Origin: Arsenicibacter rosenii
Lineage (GTDB): Bacteria; Bacteroidota; Bacteroidia; Cytophagales; Spirosomataceae
DNA: 64,000 nt
Direction of reading: 5' to 3'
NCBI RefSeq assembly: GCF_001870735.1
Contig: NZ_MORL01000001.1
Span: forward strand, 620,001 to 684,000
The notes under the pieces are model-generated. The model was given only the letters and a program-made list of their open reading frames with translations. It was not told the DNA's origin and did no database searches. The position numbers and the translations under genes are program-made. Shown piece by piece: positions 17,104-26,342 of the stretch. Positions within the stretch are counted from its first letter, which is position 1, and each line of letters opens with the position of its first letter.

Positions 17104-17931
17104 TTACTCTACGCTGTTTACAGACCGTACCTGAATTTCGCTCTGGTGGTAAACCAGTGAATGGGGATCGATGCTATGCGTTAACCATACGTTACCGCCA
17201 ATAACAGAGTCATGCCCTACTACTGTTTTACCACCGAGTATAGTTGCATTTGCATAAATGACCACATTATCTTCTATGGTCGGATGCCTCTTTTTCTGAG
17301 CCAGATTCTTTGCTACATGCGTCGCGCCTAAGGTAACCCCCTGATAGATCTTCACATTCTTTCCGATGATCGTGGTTTCTCCAATGACTACACCTGTACC
17401 ATGATCAATAAAAAAAGACGGACCAATCGTAGCACCCGGGTGAATATCAATACCGGTATGGCTATGGGCATACTCCGTCAGCATTCTCGGTAACATCGGA
17501 ACCTCCAGCGCAAGCAGTTCATGAGCCACCCGGTACACGGCAATGGCAAAAAAACCGGGATATACCGATACCACTTCTTCAATCCCGTTGGCGGCCGGAT
17601 CATTCTCGGCAATCGCCCGCGCGTCTGACTGCAGCATCGAATAGATGCCCGGCAACCGCTTGAAAAACTGATTCGATACAGATTCCGGCGACTGGGAAAG
17701 CTGCGACTGCAAAGGCCGCAGCAGACACTGCAGCTGATCCGTCAGTTTGTCATATGTCCGCTGTACATCGACCGAAACCGACTGACAATCCTGCGTAATC
17801 GGAAAAAGCAGCCGCAGCAGCTGATCAATAAACCGCCCGGCATCCGGACGGGATGGCAGCCGGAAGCGAAACTGTTCGCCCTGGGTAGCTAACTGATCAA
17901 AAAAGGCCGTCAAAGCATCTGTAGAGGTCAT
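17104..17931 (-). CDS. cysE: Serine O-acetyltransferase
   Basis: 275 residues. The C-terminal left-handed beta-helix has hexapeptide repeats from about residue 160, including [23 protein letters not shown] (catalytic His in DHG) and GVTLGA, all diagnostic of CysE/EpsC. The N-terminal helical domain matches the extended Bacteroidota type. The enzyme acetylates L-serine for cysteine synthesis. No cysK is adjacent. Confidence 0.9.
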   Translation of the reverse strand: MTSTDALTAFFDQLATQGEQFRFRLPSRPDAGRFIDQLLRLLFPITQDCQSVSVDVQRTYDKLTDQLQCLLRPLQSQLSQSPESVSNQFFKRLPGIYSMLQSDARAIAENDPAANGIEEVVSVYPGFFAIAVYRVAHELLALEVPMLPRMLTEYAHSHTGIDIHPGATIGPSFFIDHGTGVVIGETTIIGKNVKIYQGVTLGATHVAKNLAQKKRHPTIEDNVVIYANATILGGKTVVGHDSVIGGNVWLTHSIDPHSLVYHQSEIQVRSVNSVE

Positions 17932-18107
17932 ATATTCAGCGTATTCAATTCCCCGGTTTGGGGAAACCTTACAACAATACGGTCAATGCATCTATCGGGT
18001 CTGATAGGTGATAATCTGCTATTTGCCAACAAAAACGGCGCCAATAAGTTCCTCCGACCAGACTGGCGTTGATTTTGCAGTTAATTAACGTCGTAAATAA
18101 CAGAATC

Positions 18108-18728
18108 ATGTTTGGTAAAGCAATAATAACCCTGTTTTTTTCACTGGCAGCGACGGCCGGATTCTCCTGGCTTATCTCTATGGCATGCAGCCGGAAGAGC
18201 CAGCATTCCGCGTCGGTGGTCCAGGCATCAACAGGTAACCTCGTCAATGTCGTCAGTGCCGGACCGGCGGTAACGTTTTCGCTTCCGGTGGAGTTTTCGC
18301 AAGCAAACGACGGAAGTAACCGGGTCTTTGTCATTGAACGTCCCGGGCGTATTCAGGTCTTCGAGAAAGAGGCGAGTGCCGCGGCGGCAAAAACCTTCCT
18401 TGATATCCGCTCACGGGTGAGTGGCGGCCCCCAACACGGGCTGATCAGTCTGGCTTTTGATCCGGCCTATGAGGCAAACGGCTTTTTTTATGTCAATTAT
18501 ACCAAGGAGGATCCGGAAGAAACCGTCATCAGCCGGTTCAAATCCATTACACCAACCGAAGCGGATCCGGACAGTGAACAAATCCTGATGAGGCTGAAAA
18601 TACCGTTCACGAATTATAGCGGCGGTAAGCTTCTCTTCGGTCCGGACGGCTCTCTGTATATCGCCACCAATGACGGGAAGCAGTCAACGCTCAGAAAAGT
18701 GTACACCGGTCATGACGATTTAAACTAA
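18108..18728 (+). pseudogene. Truncated glucose/sorbosone dehydrogenase-like lipoprotein
   Basis: 206 residues from ATG 18108, beginning with a lipoprotein-type signal (SMAC). It resembles the first half of the PQQ-dependent glucose/sorbosone dehydrogenase (GSDH) family: FSLPVEFSQANDGSNRVFVIE-type strands and HGLISLAFDP, ending at LFGPDGSLYIATNDG where the family continues for at least another 150 residues. The reading frame stops 13 residues later with a divergent tail. I infer a 3' truncation; a short product could still be made but would lack most of the propeller. Confidence 0.65.
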
Positions 18729-18891
18729 ACATAAACCAATGCCCGTTTGAAGGACCTGAAATGACGCAATCGTTGATAATAAATCTGTATTCATGCCTTG
18801 ATCGCTATTTTAATTGATCTAAAGTAAACTTATATTGTCGATATTTGTCTGCTTATGCAACCATAAGCATATTGATTTCAAACTTGACGGT

Positions 18892-20055
18892 ATGAATCCG
18901 GTAATTGAGTTTTTTCAAAAGTTACTCGATACAAATGATTGGCCACCCCGGTGGTATTGTGGCAACTGGACCGATTTCCATGGCTGGCTCTATATTTTTT
19001 CTGACCTCGCCATCTGGAGTGCCTACATGGCCATTCCACTCATACTGATCCGTTTTATCATCCTGAAGCAAGGCATTCCGCTTCGTAGTGTGTTCTGGCT
19101 CTTCGGGGCGTTTATCCTGCTTTGCGGACTGACGCACCTGGTGGATGCCACCATGTTCTGGTGGCCGGCTTACCGCTTTAATGCCTTTATCCGGTTTCTG
19201 ACAGGTATTGTTTCTTTCGCAACGGTATTGGCCCTGATTAAGTATTTTGATCAGGCCCTGGGCCTGCGGACCTCCGGCGAATATGAGCGTGAACTCAATT
19301 ACCGTCAGCGGGCCGTACAGGAGTTATCGCGATCGAATGAAGAGCTGCAGCAGTTTGCCTATGTAGCCTCGCATGATCTCCAGTCTCCCCTGCGGACCAT
19401 TGAAAACTACATGTCGTTGCTGGAGCAGAAACACGGACATGAATTATCCCCCGATGCCCGCAAATTGCTGGAAGTTACCTCAGCGGCCTCAGGCCGGATG
19501 CGGGTCCTGATTAACGATCTGCTGGAGTTTTCCCGGATTGGCAACACCGCTGATTTCGTACCGGTTGACCTCAATACGCTGTTCGAAGAAATCATGGATG
19601 AGCAACAGGAAGATATCCGCGATGCGGGTGCCGATATCCAGGTTGGCCGGCTGCCGGTCCTGGAAGCGCACCGGACCGACCTCAAACAACTTTTCCTTAA
19701 CCTGCTTTCCAATAGTATTAAATACCGCCGTACGGGTGTCACGCCTGTCGTTTCCGTCCAGGCCGAAGATGCAGGGGACAACTGGCAGATCCGGATCAGT
19801 GATAACGGCATTGGGATTGACGCCCGCTATTACGACCGCATTTTCCAGCTTTTTCAGCGCCTACACGGCCGGAATGAGTTTCCCGGAACCGGCATTGGGC
19901 TGGCCACCTGTAAAAAGGTGGTCGAAATTTATGGCGGCCGCATCTGGCTGGAGAGCAAGGTTAATGAAGGTTCCACTTTTTACGTTGTACTACCTAAAGT
20001 AATTAAAACCCTGAAGCATTATGCCCAGTCCGATACACTGCATTCTGTTAATTGA
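18892..20055 (+). CDS. Ethylene-receptor-like (ETR1-type) membrane histidine kinase
   Basis: 387 residues from ATG 18892 (an upstream TTG is disfavoured). Residues 32-118 form three membrane helices that match the ETR1 ethylene-binding domain: SDLAIWSAYMAIPL, then FGAFILLCGLTHL. Asp38, Cys78 and His82 fall at the spacings of ETR1 Asp25, Cys65 and His69, where Cys and His bind Cu(I). A short linker leads to a HisKA domain with FAYVASHDLQSPL (His161) and a HATPase domain with NSIKYR, SDNGIG and GTGIGLA. The stop overlaps the response-regulator gene by 35 bases, so the two form a two-component pair. The ligand is inferred. Confidence 0.85.
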   Translation: MNPVIEFFQKLLDTNDWPPRWYCGNWTDFHGWLYIFSDLAIWSAYMAIPLILIRFIILKQGIPLRSVFWLFGAFILLCGLTHLVDATMFWWPAYRFNAFIRFLTGIVSFATVLALIKYFDQALGLRTSGEYERELNYRQRAVQELSRSNEELQQFAYVASHDLQSPLRTIENYMSLLEQKHGHELSPDARKLLEVTSAASGRMRVLINDLLEFSRIGNTADFVPVDLNTLFEEIMDEQQEDIRDAGADIQVGRLPVLEAHRTDLKQLFLNLLSNSIKYRRTGVTPVVSVQAEDAGDNWQIRISDNGIGIDARYYDRIFQLFQRLHGRNEFPGTGIGLATCKKVVEIYGGRIWLESKVNEGSTFYVVLPKVIKTLKHYAQSDTLHSVN

Positions 20056-20431
20056 CGACGACCCCGATGACAACTTTCTGCACCGGATGGTTATACAGGA
20101 TTCAGGTCTTTGTGAACAGATTAAAGTTTCCGAAAACGGGTTGCTGGCCTTACACTATCTGACCGACGTTACCAATCCCGATTACATCCGGCCTGATGTT
20201 ATCCTGCTGGATATCAATATGCCGGGCATGAACGGATTCGAATTTCTGGGGGAATATGACAAACTGCCTGAAGCCCAGAAGGCAAAGGTAGTACTGATGA
20301 TGCTCACCACCTCGCTGAATCCGGATGACCATAAACGGGCCATGTCATACGGGGTTGTCGATAGTTTTAAAAGCAAACCCCTGACCCGCAAACTACTGGA
20401 AGACGTCGTCAATACGCATTTTCAGCCGTGA
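20021..20431 (+). CDS. Single-domain response regulator (Rcp1-like)
   Basis: 136 residues comprising only a receiver domain: acidic pocket IDDDPDD (12-17), phospho-acceptor Asp64 in ILLDINMPG, T/S switch in LTTS and Lys119 in FKSKP. There is no output domain, so it probably signals by protein-protein contact. It overlaps the upstream kinase gene, and its own stop overlaps the GTG of ogt, giving translational coupling across three genes. Confidence 0.9.
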   Translation: MPSPIHCILLIDDDPDDNFLHRMVIQDSGLCEQIKVSENGLLALHYLTDVTNPDYIRPDVILLDINMPGMNGFEFLGEYDKLPEAQKAKVVLMMLTTSLNPDDHKRAMSYGVVDSFKSKPLTRKLLEDVVNTHFQP

Positions 20432-20928
20432 AGCAACCAACTTTTCTTACCGCATTCCGGTCTCCTTTAGGGACGGTCCGTATTGCCGGCGATGAGCACG
20501 GGGTTTCGGCTATTTCCTGTCAGGATCAGGACAATCCGGATGCCTTACCCGAACCACAGGCGCTGCTTCCCGCTCCGGTTTGGGAGGCCGCTACCCAGCT
20601 ACAGGCGTACTTTGCCGGTCAGCGCCAATCGTTTGACTTTCGGATGAACCCGCAGGGCACGGCATTTCAGCAGCGGGTCTGGCAGTTATTACTGACGGTC
20701 CCCTACGGGCAGACCCGCTCCTATCTGAGCCTCTCGCGTGAGCTGGGCGATGAAAAAGCAATTCGTGCCGTAGCCGCGGCAAACGGCAAAAATCCGCTCT
20801 GGATAGTTGTCCCCTGCCATCGCATCATTGGCTCGGATGGCAAGCTGGTTGGGTATGCCGGCGGGCTGTGGCGAAAAAAATGGTTACTTGAGCATGAACA
20901 GAATCAGCGGCAGATGACGTTATTTTAA
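20428..20928 (+). CDS. ogt: Methylated-DNA--protein-cysteine methyltransferase
   Basis: 166 residues with the active-site IVVPCHRIIG (Cys acceptor) and the GLWRKKWLLEHE C-terminus. It repairs O6-alkylguanine. The start is GTG, overlapping the response-regulator stop by 4 bases. The expected helix-turn-helix with Arg finger region (AIRAVAAANGKNP) is present. Confidence 0.9.
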   Translation: MKQPTFLTAFRSPLGTVRIAGDEHGVSAISCQDQDNPDALPEPQALLPAPVWEAATQLQAYFAGQRQSFDFRMNPQGTAFQQRVWQLLLTVPYGQTRSYLSLSRELGDEKAIRAVAAANGKNPLWIVVPCHRIIGSDGKLVGYAGGLWRKKWLLEHEQNQRQMTLF

Positions 20929-20933
20929 CAGGT

Positions 20934-21815
20934 ATGAAACGGACGCATCTGATTTTTCTGTTACTGAGTGTGCTGAACCTGGGGTGCTTCGGCCGGTTTA
21001 CCATGACCGAACGCGAAATCCGGGAGCATTATGCGGGGCGTCCGCTCAAACCAACTTTTTATACCATTGATACAGATACCAGCCGGCTCTTTGTGGCCGC
21101 TACCGGCGCGGATACACTTCCTCCGCTCCTGCTGATTCACGGCGCCCCGGGCGCGTGGTACGGCTACATCCGGATGCTGGACGATACCCTTCTCAGTAAA
21201 CAGTACCACGTCATCAGCGTAGATCGTCCGGGCTATCATAAATCACGGATCAGCGGACCGTGGCGGAAACGACGCAAGCAATATACCCTCGGCTGGCAGG
21301 CCAATACGATTGCGCAGGCCCTGCGGTTAAATCACTCCGGTAAGCCGGCCACTGTACTTGGCCGGTCCTATGGTGCTCCGGTTGCGGCCCGGCTAGCCGC
21401 AGACTATCCGGCACAGATCAGCCAGCTGTTTCTGGTCTCCCCGGCCATTGATCCCGACGCCGAAAAGTTCTACTGGTTTTCGACATGGGGGAAATTTCCG
21501 CTGATTCAGGCCTTTTTGCCTAAATTTCTTAACATTGCCACCCATGAAAAGTTTACCCATGCAGACGAGCTCCGGAAACTGTTACCTTCCTGGTCGCAGA
21601 TTCAGGCGCCTGTAACGGTGATGCAGGGCGGACGCGACTGGATCATTAATGCCTGTAACTTCGACTTTGCGAAATGTGTGCTGGATGGCAAACCGGCCAA
21701 CTTCATTTTTTTACCCGAGGCAGGACACCTGATTACCAATTCACACGCTGAACTCGTACGTTCGCTTTTACTGACGCCATCAGCCGGTACCGCTGCTCCG
21801 ACATCAGCCAATTAA
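20934..21815 (+). CDS. Alpha/beta hydrolase, lipoprotein
   Basis: 293 residues with a lipoprotein signal (LNLGC). Alpha/beta hydrolase features: oxyanion HGAPG, nucleophile elbow GRSYG, late acid in GGRDW and catalytic His in EAGHLI. The substrate is unknown. It starts 5 bases after ogt and ends 10 bases before the antiporter gene, so it belongs to the same transcriptional run. Confidence 0.8.
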   Translation: MKRTHLIFLLLSVLNLGCFGRFTMTEREIREHYAGRPLKPTFYTIDTDTSRLFVAATGADTLPPLLLIHGAPGAWYGYIRMLDDTLLSKQYHVISVDRPGYHKSRISGPWRKRRKQYTLGWQANTIAQALRLNHSGKPATVLGRSYGAPVAARLAADYPAQISQLFLVSPAIDPDAEKFYWFSTWGKFPLIQAFLPKFLNIATHEKFTHADELRKLLPSWSQIQAPVTVMQGGRDWIINACNFDFAKCVLDGKPANFIFLPEAGHLITNSHAELVRSLLLTPSAGTAAPTSAN

Positions 21816-21825
21816 CCCATTCGGC

Positions 21826-23466
21826 ATGAACAACATAGAAACTGTATTGCTTTTAATGGCAGTGCTGTCCGGCCTTACGTTACTGACGCAGCGGCTGAAA
21901 ATCCCTTATACGATATTACTGATCGTGGCGGGGCTTATTATCGGTTTTGTGCCAAGTCTGCCGAATGTTGAACTGAAACCCGATGTTGCGTTTCTGATTT
22001 TTCTGCCCCCCTTGCTCTACGAAGCGTCGGGAAATATTTCCTGGCATGAATTCAGAACGTTTAGCCAGCCAATCAGTCTGTTAGCGATCGGTCTGGTGTT
22101 TTTTACTACCACCGCCGTCGCCATTGTGGCCCATTATGCCATACCAGGCTTCAGCTGGCCGCTAGCCTTTGTACTCGGTGCCGTTATTTCGCCGCCCGAT
22201 GCGGTGGCGGCTACGAGCGTTACCCGTGGTCTGGGGCTTCCCAAACGCATCATTGTGATTCTGGAAGGCGAAAGTCTGGTAAACGATGCGTCGGCGCTGA
22301 TCGCTTACCGCTTTGCCATTGCCACCGTGCTCAGCGGGAGTTTTGTTCTCTGGGAAGCCGGATTACAGTTCCTGTTCGTGGCCGGCGGCGGCATTGTCAT
22401 CGGTATCCTGCTGGGGGTTATTGCACGGCTTATTCATAATCAGCTCGATAACCCGACGGTTGCGACAACGCTTTCGCTGCTGCTCCCGTTTATTTCGTAT
22501 CTGCTGGCCGAGCACTTCGGTACCTCCGGCGTCCTGGCGGTAGTCTCCGCAGGCTTATACCTGGCCTGGCACTCCTATGAGATTTACTCGTTTCAGACCC
22601 GTATGCAGATCAACGGCTTCTGGAATATCCTGATTTTCCTGCTGAACGGCTTCGTGTTTATCCTGATCGGCACCGAACTGCCGTTTATCGTCAGCGGTCT
22701 GGAAAAAGACGAACTGCCGAAGCTGATCGGCTATGGATTTCTAATCAGCCTGGTGGCCATTCTGACCCGGATTGTCTGGGTATTCCCCGTCACCTATCTC
22801 TTTTCGTTTTTCAAAACGCGGAAAAAGCGGGCAGGGTCGATCCGGCAGTTTTCCCGTAACGAACTGTTTATCACCTCATGGGCCGGCATGCGCGGGGTCG
22901 TTTCGCTGGCAACCGCCCTCTCTATTCCCTATAAGCTGCGTTCCGGTCAGGCATTCCCTTACCGGAGTGAGATTCTGTTTATCACCTTCATGGTGATTGT
23001 TGTGACGCTTGTCCTGCAAAGCCTTACCTTGCCGGTCTTCGTTAAATGGCTGAACGTATCTGAACCCAAAGACAAGGAGGAGCAGGAAGAGCGTACCATG
23101 CGGCTGGCACTGCTGGTGAGTTCCATCACCTTTATCGAAAGCGAGCTTTCCCTGACACTGAACAACCAGGTCTTAACCGAGCTCAAAGAACGGTTTGAAC
23201 AGCAGATCAACTACCTGAACGGGGTGGTTCGTACGGACGAAAACCCAAGGCTCCACCGGTCTGATACGCTGCCCGAAGCCTTCCGGGAATACATTGAAAG
23301 CGAAGCCAAAATCGTTCATCATCAGCGGACACAGATCATCAAATGGCATAAGGAAGGGACGTATAGCGAGGAGGCCATCCGGCGGATTGAACAGGAACTC
23401 GACATCCGGAGCCTTAGCCTGCAGACACGGCTCCGGCGGATTGTTCCGTCGGGCGGGCTGATCTGA
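21826..23466 (+). CDS. Na+/H+ antiporter, CPA1 (NhaP-like) family
   Basis: 546 residues with about twelve transmembrane helices over residues 1-400. Diagnostic motifs: SPPDAVAATSV (ND/DD ion-binding region) and EGESLVNDASALIAY. A cytosolic tail of about 140 residues is charged and helical, as in NhaP/NHX proteins. It extrudes Na+ or K+ for protons and helps pH homeostasis. Confidence 0.9.
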   Translation: MNNIETVLLLMAVLSGLTLLTQRLKIPYTILLIVAGLIIGFVPSLPNVELKPDVAFLIFLPPLLYEASGNISWHEFRTFSQPISLLAIGLVFFTTTAVAIVAHYAIPGFSWPLAFVLGAVISPPDAVAATSVTRGLGLPKRIIVILEGESLVNDASALIAYRFAIATVLSGSFVLWEAGLQFLFVAGGGIVIGILLGVIARLIHNQLDNPTVATTLSLLLPFISYLLAEHFGTSGVLAVVSAGLYLAWHSYEIYSFQTRMQINGFWNILIFLLNGFVFILIGTELPFIVSGLEKDELPKLIGYGFLISLVAILTRIVWVFPVTYLFSFFKTRKKRAGSIRQFSRNELFITSWAGMRGVVSLATALSIPYKLRSGQAFPYRSEILFITFMVIVVTLVLQSLTLPVFVKWLNVSEPKDKEEQEERTMRLALLVSSITFIESELSLTLNNQVLTELKERFEQQINYLNGVVRTDENPRLHRSDTLPEAFREYIESEAKIVHHQRTQIIKWHKEGTYSEEAIRRIEQELDIRSLSLQTRLRRIVPSGGLI

Positions 23467-23585
23467 GGGGGTTTCCGGCAATTGAGCGGCTTACTCCTGA
23501 TTTAGTGAGTGAGAACCCGTGAGCCGGTGGCAAATTTAATGCGCCGTTTTTTGTAATTTAGCCAACAAACCAGTTTCAATAGTAC

Positions 23586-24053
23586 ATGTCAATGGCCCTT
23601 TACAAACTTCAAATCAATGGTAAAACCGTTCAGACAGAAGCTGATCCGGATACCCCACTCCTGTGGGTGCTCCGCGACAACCTGGGTCTGGTCGGTACAA
23701 AGTATGGTTGCGGGATAGCCATGTGCGGTGCCTGCACGGTGCATGTCAACGGCGAAGCCACACGGTCCTGCGTACTGCCAGTCTCATCGGTTTCAAGCGC
23801 AAAAATTACCACGATCGAGGGATTGTCGAAAAACGGGGATCACCCCGTACAGCAAGCGTGGGATGAAGTCGATGTACCCCAATGCGGTTATTGCCAGGCA
23901 GGTCAGATCATGACGGCTGCGGCCCTGCTGAAGCGCAATCCGAAACCGTCTACGGAAGAAATTGATGCGACCATGAGCGGGAATATCTGCCGGTGCGGCA
24001 CCTATCACCGCATCCGTGAAGCGGTTAAAGTTGCCTCTGCGAAAACAAAATAG
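23586..24053 (+). CDS. Molybdenum hydroxylase small subunit, [2Fe-2S] protein
   Basis: 155 residues with two iron-sulfur clusters: a plant-ferredoxin-type site in [16 protein letters not shown] and a helical site in [11 protein letters not shown] and [11 protein letters not shown]. This is the alpha subunit of a xanthine dehydrogenase/aldehyde oxidase-family enzyme, IorA-like. It precedes the large catalytic subunit by 19 bases. No FAD subunit is encoded here, so electrons may pass to a cytochrome or another acceptor. Confidence 0.9.
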   Translation: MSMALYKLQINGKTVQTEADPDTPLLWVLRDNLGLVGTKYGCGIAMCGACTVHVNGEATRSCVLPVSSVSSAKITTIEGLSKNGDHPVQQAWDEVDVPQCGYCQAGQIMTAAALLKRNPKPSTEEIDATMSGNICRCGTYHRIREAVKVASAKTK

Positions 24054-24072
24054 CTAACGCCTCCTCAGAAAA

Positions 24073-26265
24073 ATGACCTCAACAAGACGTAGTTTTCTAA
24101 AAATAGCCGCTTCGGCTGGTGGCGGTTTAGTACTAGGTTTCAACTGGTTTGACGCCGTTGCCGCCGACACCCTGCAGGCTGGTGGCGGGCTGCCGGCCCT
24201 CGTCCACAGCTCAAAAAACGCGGCTGCCGCCGCTTCGGTGGAATTTAACAGTTTCCTGTCCATTGCTCCCGATGGGCTGGTGACCATCCTGTCGCCAAAC
24301 CCTGAGATCGGGCAGGGGATCAAAACCGCTTTCCCCATTGTGGTGGCAGAAGAACTGGATGTCGACTGGAACCGGGTAAATGTGGTACAGTCGGCACTGG
24401 ATAACAAGAAATTTGACCGCCAGCTGACCGGCGGCAGCGGTGCCATTAAACATTCCTGGACACGCCTGCGGAAAGCCGGTGCTACGGCCCGTCAGCTACT
24501 CATGCAGGCCGCTGCCCAGCGCTGGAGCGTTCCGGTCACGGAGCTGACAACCGACAAAGGCGTTGTTTTCCACAAGGCCTCGAACCGCAAACTGCCGTAT
24601 GGCGAACTGGTAGCTGACGCGGCGAAACTGCCGGTGCCGGCTGATGTGCCGCTGAAAGACCCGAAATCGTTTAAGCTGATCGGCGGGACGATCAAAAACG
24701 TCGATAACAAAAATATTCTGACCGGTAAGCCGCTCTTCGGTATAGACTTCTACCGCGAAGGCATGCTGACCGGTATGATTCAGCGGCCGGCCTTTGGCTA
24801 TAAACTGAAATCCGTAGATGCCAAAGCCGCCAAAGCCATGCCGGGCATTGTCGACGTAGTTACGTTTAAAAATAACGTAGCCGTTGTCGGTAAATCGACC
24901 TGGCAGGTAAAAAAAGCAAGGGAGGCGCTCAAAATTGAGTGGGAAAAAGACGGGTCAACGGAAAGTAATGCTGACCATGATCGTCTGTTCACCGAGATGC
25001 TGAACGGCGGAAAGGCGACGGTACAGCGGAAAGACGGGGATGTGGACGCTGCGTTTAAATCGGCGGCAAAGGTAGTTAAGGCGGAGTACCAGTGCCCGTT
25101 CCTGCCCCACAGCCCGATGGAGCCGATGAACTTCTTCGCCCACGTAAAATTTGGTCCGAACGGACCGGAAAGCTGCGAACTCGCAGGCCCGACCCAGACC
25201 CCGGACATGGCCCGTAACGAAACGGCCAAACTCCTGAATATTCCGGCCGACAAGATTACGGTTGAACTCACCCGGATGGGCGGCGGCTTTGGTCGCCGGC
25301 TGAAAGCCGATTATGTCGTGGAAGCCGCCGAACTGTCGAGTCTCGTTAAAGCACCGGTTAAACTGATCTGGACCCGCGAAGATGACATGACCGGAGGCAG
25401 CTACCGCCCGGCCGTCCGCTACCGGTTCGAAGCCGCGCTGGATGCCCAGGGGAACCTGATCGGCTACAAACTCCGTGGTGCCAGCATCAATGCCGGAAAT
25501 TCCACCCGTCAGGACAACTTCCCGTCGGGTGCCGTACCGAATCTGCTGATTGACTCGGTCGACCATAAATCGCCGATTACGACCGGTGCGTGGCGTGCGC
25601 CGATCACGAACTTCCTGGCGTTTGCCGAACAATCGTTTATCGACGAAGTAGCCACGGCCGCGGGCAAGGATCCGGTGCAGTTCCGCCTCGATCTGCTCGA
25701 CAAGGCCAAAGCCTCGCCGACCGGAGCCATTAAGTACGACATTGACCGGATGATCGCGGTGATTAAACTGGCGGCTGAAAAAGCCGGCTGGGGCCAGAAA
25801 AAGGGGGCTGACGGTAAAGCCGTGGCCCAGGGCTTCAGCGTTTATTTCTCGCATAACTCCTACGTGGCACAGGTCGGCGAAGTAGTCATGCAGAAAGGCA
25901 AACCGGTCTTGCAGAAGATTTACGCCGCTGCCGACTGCGGGATCATCATCAACCAGAGCGGTGCACGGCAGCAGGTTATGGGCGGTATTGTCGACGGCAT
26001 CGGCCATGCAATGTACGGGAACATGACCTTTAAGGATGGCGTGCCGCAGCAGGCTAACTTCAACGACTACCGGCTGATCCGGATGAATGAAGTGCCGGCC
26101 GTTGAGGTGCATTTCGTCGACAATGGTATAGAACCGACCGGGCTTGGCGAACCGGCGCTGCCACCAACCGGCGCGGCGGTATCAAATGCCTACTTCAAAG
26201 CCACCGGTCAGCGACTGCGCAATCAGCCGTTCATCAATCAGGATGGGTTTAAAGGCGTTTCATAA
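24073..26265 (+). CDS. Molybdopterin-binding large subunit (IorB/aldehyde oxidase-like), Tat-exported
   Basis: 730 residues. The N-terminus has a twin-arginine signal (TRRSFLKIA), so the complex is probably periplasmic. The molybdenum-cofactor domain follows, with NPEIGQGIKT, GGGFGRR and the late GLGEPALPPTGAA that includes the active-site Glu (GLGEP). These match the isoquinoline 1-oxidoreductase beta-like subgroup that oxidises aldehydes or N-heterocycles. It pairs with the upstream [2Fe-2S] subunit. A very strong terminator follows. Confidence 0.9.
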   Translation: MTSTRRSFLKIAASAGGGLVLGFNWFDAVAADTLQAGGGLPALVHSSKNAAAAASVEFNSFLSIAPDGLVTILSPNPEIGQGIKTAFPIVVAEELDVDWNRVNVVQSALDNKKFDRQLTGGSGAIKHSWTRLRKAGATARQLLMQAAAQRWSVPVTELTTDKGVVFHKASNRKLPYGELVADAAKLPVPADVPLKDPKSFKLIGGTIKNVDNKNILTGKPLFGIDFYREGMLTGMIQRPAFGYKLKSVDAKAAKAMPGIVDVVTFKNNVAVVGKSTWQVKKAREALKIEWEKDGSTESNADHDRLFTEMLNGGKATVQRKDGDVDAAFKSAAKVVKAEYQCPFLPHSPMEPMNFFAHVKFGPNGPESCELAGPTQTPDMARNETAKLLNIPADKITVELTRMGGGFGRRLKADYVVEAAELSSLVKAPVKLIWTREDDMTGGSYRPAVRYRFEAALDAQGNLIGYKLRGASINAGNSTRQDNFPSGAVPNLLIDSVDHKSPITTGAWRAPITNFLAFAEQSFIDEVATAAGKDPVQFRLDLLDKAKASPTGAIKYDIDRMIAVIKLAAEKAGWGQKKGADGKAVAQGFSVYFSHNSYVAQVGEVVMQKGKPVLQKIYAAADCGIIINQSGARQQVMGGIVDGIGHAMYGNMTFKDGVPQQANFNDYRLIRMNEVPAVEVHFVDNGIEPTGLGEPALPPTGAAVSNAYFKATGQRLRNQPFINQDGFKGVS

Positions 26266-26278
26266 ATAAGCAGGCAAT

Positions 26279-26326
26279 CCAAATCAAAAAGGGCAGGTCT
26301 GTGAAGACCTGCCCTTTTTGATTTGG
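26279..26326. terminator. Bidirectional terminator, 22-bp perfect stem
   Basis: Arms 26279-26300 and 26305-26326 are exact complements around GTGA, with A-runs and T-runs in the arms. It separates the convergent molybdoenzyme and dabB genes. Confidence 0.95.
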
Positions 26327-26342
26327 ATACGGTCCGGTTCGC

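Noticed and set aside
24955-26112. 385-codon open frame on the minus strand
   Set aside because: It lies antisense to the molybdoenzyme large subunit, whose motifs are unmistakable; the frame is open because of GC-rich codon bias.
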